In this document: positions 7,360-13,438 of the stretch, piece by piece
How positions within the stretch are numbered: the stretch's first letter is position 1
Layout: each line of letters starts with the position of its first letter
From: an uncultured Collinsella sp.
GTDB lineage: Bacteria > Actinomycetota > Coriobacteriia > Coriobacteriales > Coriobacteriaceae
Length of the DNA stretch: 26,166 nt
NCBI GenBank assembly: GCA_900544845.1
Contig: UQWV01000030.1
Coordinates: 1 to 26,166, forward strand
Direction: 5' to 3'
Program-made: the position numbers and the translations under genes
Notes under the pieces: model-generated
Told to the model about the DNA's origin: nothing
Databases searched by the model: none
What the model saw: only the letters and a program-made list of their open reading frames with translations

Positions 7360-7391
7360 GGGCACTCCGAAGTGGAGGCAACGGAGTGCCC
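7360..7391 (-). terminator. second hairpin of tandem terminator
   Basis: GGGCACTCCG (7360-7369) pairs perfectly with CGGAGTGCCC (7382-7391), forming a 10-bp stem with a 12-nt loop. On the minus strand it comes directly after the T-run of the larger terminator stem. It is not itself followed by a long T-run. Confidence 0.5.
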
Positions 7392-7494
7392 AAAGAAAAA
7401 ACCCAGCCGACCAAGACATCAAGTGACCAGACCATCAATGCCCCGAGATGGTCACGGTGCGATTCACCGACTGTCCGATTGATCGGCTGGGTTT
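7392..7494 (-). terminator. branched terminator/attenuator-like structure after aguA2
   Basis: On the minus strand AAACCCAGCCGA (7483-7494) pairs with TCGGCTGGGTTT (7399-7410), and the stem runs straight into TTTTTTCTTT. The 72-nt interior holds mutually exclusive 7-bp pairings: GTGACCA (7423-7429) with TGGTCAC (7449-7455), or GACCATC (7430-7436) with GATGGTC (7447-7453). A CCGAT-TG-ATCGG hairpin (7476-7487) competes with the main stem. The minimum reading is a terminator for the ptcA-antiporter-aguA2 operon; an attenuator upstream of the permease is possible. Confidence 0.65.
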
Positions 7495-7581
7495 CTGAGG
7501 TGCGGCAGATTCCCGTGAAAGAGGAGCGCCGCGTACTTTGGTACGCAAGCGACGAATGAACGGGAAGGTGCCGTGCCTCAG
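7495..7581 (-). other. long imperfect hairpin immediately 3' of aguA2
   Basis: CTGAGGTGCGGCA (7495-7507) pairs with TGCCGTGCCTCAG (7569-7581) with two mismatches. TTCCCGT (7510-7516) pairs with ACGGGAA (7560-7566), and the tip is GCGTAC-TTTG-GTACGC (7531-7546). It begins 12 nt after the aguA2 stop. A similar tip hairpin lies at 9120-9135, after the antiporter gene. It may protect the 3' end of the operon transcript or mark processing. Confidence 0.5.
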
Positions 7582-7593
7582 GAAGACAGACGA

Positions 7594-8799
7594 TTAAGCG
7601 GACGGCTCCTGCTGCGTGATGCAGTGGATGTTGCCGCCGCCGAAGACGACCTGCTCGGACTGAACGCCGACGCACTTGTAGACGCCCTCGCCCCAGACCT
7701 CGTCGTAGATCTTCTGGAGCGTGTCAACGGCCAGCTGGTCGTTCTCGTCGCCGTACTGCGGGACGATAACGCCGTGGTTGGTGACCAGGTAGTTCATGTA
7801 AGAGGCGATCAGCGGCTCGTCGGGGACGCGCGGCTCGGCGTTCTCGTCGGCGTCGATGGTGTCGCAGGAGGCCTGGTCCATGAACAGCGGGTTCACGGGC
7901 ATGCAGAGCTTGTAGACCTTCATCTTGCGGCCCTTGGCGTCAACGGCGTTGGAGAGGGTCTCGTAGGCGGCGTGGCACTGCTCGTAGAACGGATACTCGG
8001 GATCGTCGGTCCAGATGCAGGCCATGACGCCCGGGGCGATGAACGTGGCGACGTCGTCGATGTGGCCGTTGGTCTCCTCGGGGTCGATGCCCTCCTTGAC
8101 CCAGATGACCTTCTCGACACCCAGGTAATCCTTGAGGTGCTCGTCCATGTAGGCGCGAAGCTCCTCGCTCCAGGGCTCAAACTTCTTGTGGTACTTGGGC
8201 CAGATGGACTCGGGATCCTCTTCCTCCTCGAGCACCGCGGAGCAGGTGCGGCCGGGGGACAGGAGGCACTGGTCGGTCACGACGAGGGTGCCCTCGCCGT
8301 CGACGGTGATGGAGCCGCCCTCGAGGATCATGTCGTCGGGACGGTAGCGGCGGCAGCCGGAGAGCTCGGCCATCTTGAGGGCGATCTGCTCGTCCTTGTC
8401 CCACGGGAAGTACAGGCCGTCGACCAGGCCGCCGTAGGCGTTGAAGTGCCAGTGGTTGGCGCGCTTCTCGCCCTTGCCGTCGATGACGTAGGTGGCGGCG
8501 GTGTCGCGGAACCAGGCGTCGTCGGTGGTCATCTCGATGACGGTGACGTTCTCGTCGTTCTCGAAGACGGCCTTGCAGTTGGCGTAGTCGACCTGGTTGG
8601 CGCACATGTAGACCGGGGTGAACTCGGAGATGGCGCGGGCGATGGCGGCATACTGCTTCTGGGCGGGCTTGGCGCCGTGGGCCCAGGTGTCGGTGCGGTG
8701 GGGCCAGCCCATCCACACGCGGTCCTGCGGGGCGAACTCGGCGGGCATGAAGAAGCCGTCGGCCCTGGGGGTGGACTCGGACTCGGTGATCGTACGCAT
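7594..8799 (-). CDS. aguA: agmatine deiminase-like protein (copy 2, variant)
   Basis: The 401-residue protein is in the agmatine deiminase family: TPRADGFFMPAEF and WPHRTDTW at the N-terminus, NGHIDDVATF in the middle, and GGGNIHCITQQ with the nucleophilic cysteine (C393) at the C-terminus. Two differences from copy 1 and from enterococcal AguA stand out. The substrate-site segment usually reading NDxWxRDxGP is DDAWFRDTAA here, and an acidic insertion of about 28 residues (around EEEEDPESIWPKYHKK) makes the protein longer than usual. The ATG at 8799 is supported by GGAGGA 7 nt upstream; the frame extends upstream without a ribosome site. It is the third gene of the ptcA-antiporter-aguA2 run, 367 bp after the antiporter. 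It probably makes N-carbamoylputrescine for PtcA, though altered specificity is possible. Confidence 0.88.
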   Translation of the reverse strand: MRTITESESTPRADGFFMPAEFAPQDRVWMGWPHRTDTWAHGAKPAQKQYAAIARAISEFTPVYMCANQVDYANCKAVFENDENVTVIEMTTDDAWFRDTAATYVIDGKGEKRANHWHFNAYGGLVDGLYFPWDKDEQIALKMAELSGCRRYRPDDMILEGGSITVDGEGTLVVTDQCLLSPGRTCSAVLEEEEDPESIWPKYHKKFEPWSEELRAYMDEHLKDYLGVEKVIWVKEGIDPEETNGHIDDVATFIAPGVMACIWTDDPEYPFYEQCHAAYETLSNAVDAKGRKMKVYKLCMPVNPLFMDQASCDTIDADENAEPRVPDEPLIASYMNYLVTNHGVIVPQYGDENDQLAVDTLQKIYDEVWGEGVYKCVGVQSEQVVFGGGNIHCITQQEPSA

Positions 8800-8810
8800 A
8801 AGATTTCCTC

Positions 8811-9166
8811 CAAATCGAACGATCGTTTGCCGCGGGCGGGTTACCCGCAGCCTAAAACCAAGAGATGGTAGGCGCCCGTTCCCCGGCAAAGGTCGGGGCG
8901 CCCGGCGCCGGTTTTCACGGAGTCGCACCGGCAAGCGACGACGTAACCAAGTGCGTGGAGACAAAACGCACGAAGGATACGGAAGAGAGATTGGGGTGGG
9001 CGGTGGTTACCGGAGCTATCGCTCACACCCACCCCAGGGAATGGTTAGCAAACCTGTCGCTTGGACACGCCTCCGAAGAGGCTGGAGTGCCCGGGGTCGG
9101 GAGCGACAAGCCCGACGAAGCGCACGTTGGTACGCAAGGAGGGTTGGAGCCCCGAATCCGGGTGCT
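8811..9166 (-). other. structured 367-bp leader between antiporter and aguA2
   Basis: No gene is seen here on the minus strand. Several stems are visible: GGGGTGGG (8993-9000) with CCCACCCC (9027-9034), enclosing a small GAGC/GCTC hairpin; GGCGCCC (8871-8877) with GGGCGCC (8896-8902); GTGCGT with ACGCAC near 8951-8971; GCGGG-TTA-CCCGC near 8836; and GCGCAC-GTTG-GTACGC (9120-9135), a near copy of the hairpin at 7531-7546. It matches no riboswitch consensus that I recognise. It could tune expression of aguA2 relative to the antiporter. Confidence 0.4.
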
Positions 9167-10606
9167 CTAGTTCTCCTCGGCCTCGGCAGCCTCCTCAGCG
9201 AGACGCTGGGCTGCGAGCTCAGGGGTCAGACCCTTGTACTCTTCCTTGCGGCCCTTGGCGCTGACGACGCGGACGACCTCGCCGATGAGCACGAGCACGA
9301 TGAAGATGACGATCATCGGGACCTTGTCGCCAATTTCAGCAGCGGAGAACGGGATCAGCGTGGCAACGATGGCAAGAACCAGCTCGATGCAGGGGATGGC
9401 CAGCATGACCTTCATCATCGCGCCCTTGAACGGGAACGTGAAGATGCGCTCACGGTTGGGGTCGTTCTTACGAAGGTTGAGGAACGCCGGGAACATCGGG
9501 ATGTAGGTCAGCAGCAGGAAGACGACGGAGGTGCCGAAGAGCATCCAGAAGACACCGTTGGAGATGGCGTCGATGGGAACGAGCTGCAGGCACAGCACCA
9601 GGGAGGCAACGACGGCGTTGACCAGGTTGGCGCCGTTGGGCATGTCGTCATCCGAGATCATCGAGGCGAAGACCTTGGGCATGTTGCCGTGCTCGGCAGC
9701 GTAGCGGGCGACGGAGTTGACGCCGAAGGACCAAGCGGCCATGTTGGCGAACAGGGTGATCAGGAAGGCGATGCAGATGACCTTGAAGATCATGGAGTCG
9801 CCCACCATGGTCTGGACTGCGACGATCATGCCGTAGTCGGGGTCGATGGAGTCGGCCGGCACGGCGGCGCCGATGCCGAAGCCGGCGAACAGGTAGATGA
9901 CGGCGATAGCCACGCCACCGACGATGATAGCCTTGGGAATATCGCGAGCGGGATCGGCCATGTCGTCGGTCATGGTGCAGATGACCTCGAAGCCCATGAA
10001 GTTAAAGATGATGATGGACAGGTAGCCAAGAGCGTTGGTGTTGGTGAGCTCGGGCAGGAAGGTGGCAGCGGACATGTCGTTCGCAAAACCGTTCTCCATG
10101 GCATACCAGATGCCCAGGGCGCCGACGATAACGGCAACGGCGACCTTGATAATGGCGCCACCGTTGAGGACCCACTCGGAGTCGGCAGCCTTGGAGCGGC
10201 CCATAAGGTAGACGATCCACACAAAGGCAAGTTCGATACCCATCTTGGCAATCAGGTTGAACTCGACGCCAAAGACCATGCCCAGGATGTCGGGGAACAT
10301 GGTGGCCAGCGAGGCGATCCACAGCGGGTAGTTGACCCAGTAGTAATACGAAATGCGGGCGCCCCACTTGTCGCCCAGGCCATCGCGTACCCAGTCGTAA
10401 ATGCCGCCCTCGCCGTCATAGGTGGTGCCGAGCTCGGCGACAACCATGCCATAGGGAAGCAGGAAGGTCAGGATCAGGAAGATCCACCAGAAGAACTGCT
10501 GGTTGCCAATGGCGGCAGCAGGTGCGGCGGCCTCGCAAACGAAGACGACGCAGATGATGGTCGAAATGACCGTCAAGAAGGAAAGCTTTTTCTTTCCGTC
10601 GCTCAT
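9167..10606 (-). CDS. aguD: agmatine:putrescine antiporter (APC family, copy 2)
   Basis: The 479-residue protein has about 12 transmembrane helices and the APC-family layout. EAAAPAAAIGNQQFFWWIF in helix 1, VVAELGTTYDGEGGIYDWVR and IIFNFMGFEV are typical of agmatine/putrescine exchangers from agmatine deiminase clusters. It would import agmatine and export putrescine, supplying substrate and removing product of the pathway. The cytosolic C-terminus is charged (an EEAAEAEEN tail). The ATG at 10606 has AAGGAG upstream. It follows ptcA by 133 bp and precedes aguA2 by 367 bp on the same strand, consistent with one operon. The symbol is given by context; the paralogue at 5641-7047 shares the fold, and I cannot say which has the higher agmatine specificity. 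Confidence 0.88.
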   Translation of the reverse strand: MSDGKKKLSFLTVISTIICVVFVCEAAAPAAAIGNQQFFWWIFLILTFLLPYGMVVAELGTTYDGEGGIYDWVRDGLGDKWGARISYYYWVNYPLWIASLATMFPDILGMVFGVEFNLIAKMGIELAFVWIVYLMGRSKAADSEWVLNGGAIIKVAVAVIVGALGIWYAMENGFANDMSAATFLPELTNTNALGYLSIIIFNFMGFEVICTMTDDMADPARDIPKAIIVGGVAIAVIYLFAGFGIGAAVPADSIDPDYGMIVAVQTMVGDSMIFKVICIAFLITLFANMAAWSFGVNSVARYAAEHGNMPKVFASMISDDDMPNGANLVNAVVASLVLCLQLVPIDAISNGVFWMLFGTSVVFLLLTYIPMFPAFLNLRKNDPNRERIFTFPFKGAMMKVMLAIPCIELVLAIVATLIPFSAAEIGDKVPMIVIFIVLVLIGEVVRVVSAKGRKEEYKGLTPELAAQRLAEEAAEAEEN

Positions 10607-10636
10607 GATGAGCTCCTTCGCTCAGTCTTGGACAGA

Positions 10637-10713
10637 TCCGAGGCCCTAAGGTATTAAGGCAATTGCTTGGGCCTCGGTGAGCGGGCGACAGGAGACGAGC
10701 ATCCGCCGCCCGC
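10637..10713 (-). other. two tandem hairpins between ptcA and the antiporter gene
   Basis: CCGAGGCCC (10638-10646) pairs with GGGCCTCGG (10669-10677), and GCGGGCG (10681-10687) pairs with CGCCCGC (10707-10713). Neither is followed by a T-run on the minus strand, so readthrough from ptcA is expected. They may be mRNA processing or stability elements that set different levels for the two genes. Confidence 0.45.
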
Positions 10714-10739
10714 AAACGTACTTTTAGAAGCCTTGAGGC

Positions 10740-11813
10740 TTAGAGCTGCTCGAGAGCCTCGAGAGCGGCGTGGAGCTCAGCCTTGGCGGAGTACTCGACA
10801 CCCTCGTCGTTGAGCGGGGTGCGCTTGCCCAGGGCGGCAAGGAGAGCACGGATGGAGTGCTTGCGGTTCTCGGCCTCGACCCAGCACAGGGAGCGCTCGG
10901 GATCGTCCATGACCTCGTCGACGACCTCCTCGTTGCGGGTGGCCGGCAGGCAGTGCATGAACTTGGAGTTGGGGCCGGCGAAGTTCATCATATCCATGGT
11001 GACCTGATACTTGGGATAGAACACGTCCATGTAGTTCTCGCCCGAGACCTCCTCGTCGTACAGGCCATACCACACGTCGGTGTAGATGAAGTCGGCGCCC
11101 TTGATGCACTCGATGTCGTCGGAGATAACAACCGAGCCGCCGGAAACCTTGCAGTTCTCCTCGGCGATGGCCATCATCTGCTTGCCGAACTCGGCGCGCT
11201 CCTCGACGGTGCCGACGTGCAGGCCGCCGTCGGGAATCTGGTGGCCCTTAGGTCCAAACTGGACAAACTTCATGCCGATCTTGGAGGCGATGAACATGAG
11301 GGAGACGCAGACCTGGGTGGCGTCGCCGATGAAGGCCAGGGTGCAGTCCTCAATCTTCTTGCCCTCGGGGAGGTTCTCGAGCATGGTCATGAGGTCGCCC
11401 ATCTCCTGCGTGGGATGGTTGAACTCGGACATGCCATTGATGACGGGCACAGCGGAGCCCTCGGCGAGGCCGACGACGTCCTTGTGACGGTCAACGCGAG
11501 CCATCATGATGTCGAGCAGCGAGCCCATAACGCGAGCGGTGTCGCCCAGGGACTCGTGACCGCCGAGCTGGATGGTACCAGGGCCATAGAACTGAGCATG
11601 GCCGCCGAGGTCGGTCATAGCGGTCTCGAAGGAAAGACGGGTGCGGGTGGAGACCTGCTGGAAGATCATGCCAAGGCTCTTGTTGCGGAGCAGGTGCGGA
11701 TAATAACCGTCAACCTTGATGGCCTTCTTCATTGCCAGGCCAAGATCCTCGATAGCCAGGATCTGCTCTTTGGTGAAGTCGTTGGTGTCGATGAAATCCT
11801 TAGGCAGTGCCAT
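10740..11813 (-). CDS. ptcA: putrescine carbamoyltransferase
   Basis: The 357-residue protein is a transcarbamylase that phosphorolyses N-carbamoylputrescine to putrescine and carbamoyl phosphate. The carbamoyl-phosphate site STRTR is at residues 55-59, HPTQ at 133-136 and HCLP at 287-290. The segments YGPGTIQLGGHESLGDTARV, GDATQVC and TDVWYGLYDEE match putrescine carbamoyltransferase rather than ornithine carbamoyltransferase, as does HCLPATRNEEV, where OTCase has an HCLPAFHD-like motif. AAAGGA precedes the ATG. It is the first gene of the minus-strand operon with the antiporter and aguA2, divergent from the membrane LuxR regulator. A carbamate kinase gene, normally part of such clusters, is not present in the window. 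Confidence 0.95.
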   Translation of the reverse strand: MALPKDFIDTNDFTKEQILAIEDLGLAMKKAIKVDGYYPHLLRNKSLGMIFQQVSTRTRLSFETAMTDLGGHAQFYGPGTIQLGGHESLGDTARVMGSLLDIMMARVDRHKDVVGLAEGSAVPVINGMSEFNHPTQEMGDLMTMLENLPEGKKIEDCTLAFIGDATQVCVSLMFIASKIGMKFVQFGPKGHQIPDGGLHVGTVEERAEFGKQMMAIAEENCKVSGGSVVISDDIECIKGADFIYTDVWYGLYDEEVSGENYMDVFYPKYQVTMDMMNFAGPNSKFMHCLPATRNEEVVDEVMDDPERSLCWVEAENRKHSIRALLAALGKRTPLNDEGVEYSAKAELHAALEALEQL

Positions 11814-11879
11814 GTCGATTTCCTTTCCGCCGGTCTTGCCGACTATTAACTATGAGGCGCTCGAACATCACGCCTCGTG

Positions 11880-11908
11880 TTGACAAGACCATCATTCACC
11901 CGTATGCA
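11880..11908 (+). promoter_or_regulatory. candidate promoter for the membrane LuxR regulator gene
   Basis: A perfect TTGACA (11880-11885) is followed after 17 bp by TATGCA (11903-11908). It would give a leader of about 230 nt before the ATG at 12144. The -10 match is weak. Confidence 0.35.
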
Positions 11909-11937
11909 ATTTTTACCTAGTTTATTCGGGATTAAAG

Positions 11938-12031
11938 ACCGTTCACGGAGTTACACCCTCTCTAATCCAATATAAACCCGCAGGTCAAGAGTTTACAGGG
12001 GGTTTACCGTCTGGAACCGTGAACGGTATAC
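11938..12031. promoter_or_regulatory. ptcA/luxR-type divergent control region with paired palindromes
   Basis: Two related palindromes, ACCGTTCACGGA (11938-11949) and ACCGTGAACGGT (12016-12027), lie 78 bp apart; the second continues as ACGGTATAC. Between them sit TAAACCC/GGGTTTA arms and, on the minus strand, a possible ptcA promoter (TTGACC, 17 bp, TTAGAG). Similar palindrome-plus-ATAC sequence occurs in the aguA1/luxR gap at 4124-4136. They are candidate sites for LuxR-type regulators. The rest of the 330-bp gap has no gene. Confidence 0.45.
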
Positions 12032-12143
12032 GGCTATGCTGTATCTTGGCGTTTAATCCGCAATGGAACGAACGGCTGAGGCATGTATACCCGGGGGATA
12101 TAGCGGGCTCTATAAGAGATCAAATGAGACAGGACGGTGACAG

Positions 12144-13109
12144 ATGGACACACTCATGTTCTTCTATACCCTAGCAATACTCGTGATCTGTATTGTGACG
12201 GCAGTGCTTTCGCTTGCCGCCTATGCCTCGTCCCGTCGACGCTTCTTTATCTATGGCGGCGGCGTTTTTATTTGCTACGCCATCGAGATGACCGAGATCT
12301 TCTTTTTTGAATACACGTTGCAAAACCGAAGTTTTCCGGCCAATGACTATTACGCAATTACCATGCCTGTAATGCGGACCCTTGTGGCGACCGCTTCACA
12401 GGCTTTTATTTGGCTGATTGCCATGGACTTGCTCGACAAACATTCTAAAAAGCAGTTCGTTATCCCCGTCTTAACGTTTTTGCTGTGCGAGTCGCTGATT
12501 ATCATCGCTGTCCCCTCCGGCCCCATGCATCAGTGGCTCTACTACACGATGCGTCAGGTATTCCTTGTCTTTGTGGGACTGTATATCTGTTGGACGGCTC
12601 ATAAGAGTACAAAGGTTGAGCTGAAGACACGCGTCAACAACCAGCGAAAGCACCTGATTATCGGCGCCATCCTGGTCGGTTGCATCGTTGCCGAGGATTT
12701 CTACAACATCCTTGTCGTCCCCATGAGTCTGGCGCCCTCTTGGCTGCAGCTATATCTGTCCGAGCGCAACTTTAGCGAAAACGTCTTTGCGTGCTACTTT
12801 GCAATTCTGCTGATTATCTACTCCTACCACGTGCTTTCAATCCGCATGCAGGAGGCGCCCGAGGAAAAGAACGTCAGCGATCTTGATCGACACATCGAAG
12901 AGCAAATGCCCTTCTATCGTAACGCCTACAGGCTCTCCAACCGTGAGACCGAAGTCATGCGCCTTGTTGTGCTGGGCAAGTCGAACCAAGAGATTGCTGA
13001 CGAGCTATTCCTTGCCGTGGGCACCGTCAAGACCCACATCCACAACATCCTGGTCAAAACCGAGCAGCAAAACCGCACGACGTTGATCCTCCACTTCTGG
13101 AAGCGCTAA
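12144..13109 (+). CDS. membrane-anchored LuxR-family regulator (seven-helix sensor)
   Basis: The 321-residue protein combines an N-terminal integral membrane domain with a C-terminal LuxR helix-turn-helix. Seven hydrophobic spans are visible at roughly 5-28, 34-55, 75-96, 104-123, 133-151, 170-195 and 212-233. A linker leads to the DNA-binding domain at 262-321 (LSNRETEVMRLVVLGKSNQE, then LAVGTVKTHIHNILVKTEQ). This architecture is frequent in Coriobacteriia, where many copies per genome sit beside catabolic operons; the signal is usually unknown. It is divergent from ptcA, which points to control of the agmatine operon. The ribosome site (AGGAC, about 10 nt upstream) is weak. It ends in an intrinsic terminator that overlaps the second repeat element. 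Confidence 0.88.
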   Translation: MDTLMFFYTLAILVICIVTAVLSLAAYASSRRRFFIYGGGVFICYAIEMTEIFFFEYTLQNRSFPANDYYAITMPVMRTLVATASQAFIWLIAMDLLDKHSKKQFVIPVLTFLLCESLIIIAVPSGPMHQWLYYTMRQVFLVFVGLYICWTAHKSTKVELKTRVNNQRKHLIIGAILVGCIVAEDFYNILVVPMSLAPSWLQLYLSERNFSENVFACYFAILLIIYSYHVLSIRMQEAPEEKNVSDLDRHIEEQMPFYRNAYRLSNRETEVMRLVVLGKSNQEIADELFLAVGTVKTHIHNILVKTEQQNRTTLILHFWKR

Positions 13110-13144
13110 CCTGCCAAAAAAGGACAGGTTTATTTTGGCAGGTT
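13108..13144 (+). terminator. terminator of the membrane LuxR gene
   Basis: AACCTGCCAAAA (13108-13119) pairs perfectly with TTTTGGCAGGTT (13133-13144), beginning within the stop codon and followed by TTATC. The right arm is part of the dispersed repeat, so the element supplies half of the terminator. Confidence 0.65.
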
Positions 13145-13343
13145 TTATCTGGGCAAACGCCGACCGCCGCAGGGGAGCTGCTTTCCCTCGCGGCGATTTT
13201 CTAACTAGAAAAAAACTAAGTGAGTAGGCTTTTTGCAGGAGGCCAAGCACACCCCAAAACGCCACAGCTCTGACCTGCGGTTTTGTTGGGCGCTACCCGC
13301 GATGTGCTCGGCAGATCCAAAAAAGCCTACTCACTTGCATCTG
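13125..13343. repeat. dispersed repeat element, copy 2 (219 bp)
   Basis: This is the better-preserved partner of 5091-5306. Its internal inverted repeat is perfect over 17 bp (13218-13234 with 13320-13336) and continues imperfectly inwards (GCCAAGCACAC with GATGTGCTCGGC). The transcript of either strand would form a hairpin of about 119 nt with a loop carrying ACCTGCGGTTTT. No transposase or target-site duplication could be recognised by eye. It may be a non-autonomous element or a regulatory RNA. Confidence 0.8.
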
Positions 13344-13365
13344 AGATGCTCTAGATACGCAAAAT

Positions 13366-13402
13366 ACCGCCGCGAAGGGAGCTGGACTCCCTTCGCGGCG
13401 GT
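13366..13402. terminator. terminator hairpin downstream of ABC permease gene
   Basis: ACCGCCGCGAAGGGA (13366-13380) pairs perfectly over 15 bp with 13388-13402, with a 7-nt loop. On the minus strand it is followed by TATTTT, fitting the end of the ABC transporter operon, whose last codon is at 13439. Confidence 0.8.
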
Positions 13403-13438
13403 TATTCGCTCTGATTTTGCGACGGTTTTGCCCGCTTG

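Noticed and set aside
7573..8871. 432-codon plus-strand frame opposite aguA2
   Set aside because: It is fully antisense to aguA2, has Leu/Val/Asp-rich repetitive composition, and lacks a plausible ribosome site.
8618..10657. Very long plus-strand open frame opposite the antiporter gene and the start of aguA2
   Set aside because: It is antisense to genes with clear family motifs; its composition (runs of Gly/Asp/His/Val) is the mirror of GC-rich coding on the other strand. There is no credible start.
2909..13109. Possibility that the two agu modules are a simple tandem duplication
   Set aside because: The two deiminases differ by an insertion and active-site changes, the regulators have different architectures, and the gene orders differ. 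An old divergence or separate acquisition fits better.
13005..13265. Minus-strand frame inside repeat copy 2, with similar residues (FWGVLGLLQKA, FAQIKPAKINLS) also readable in copy 1
   Set aside because: The shared residues follow from nucleotide similarity of the repeat. The frames have different lengths and ends and only a weak GTG start, so an RNA or DNA element is the simpler view.
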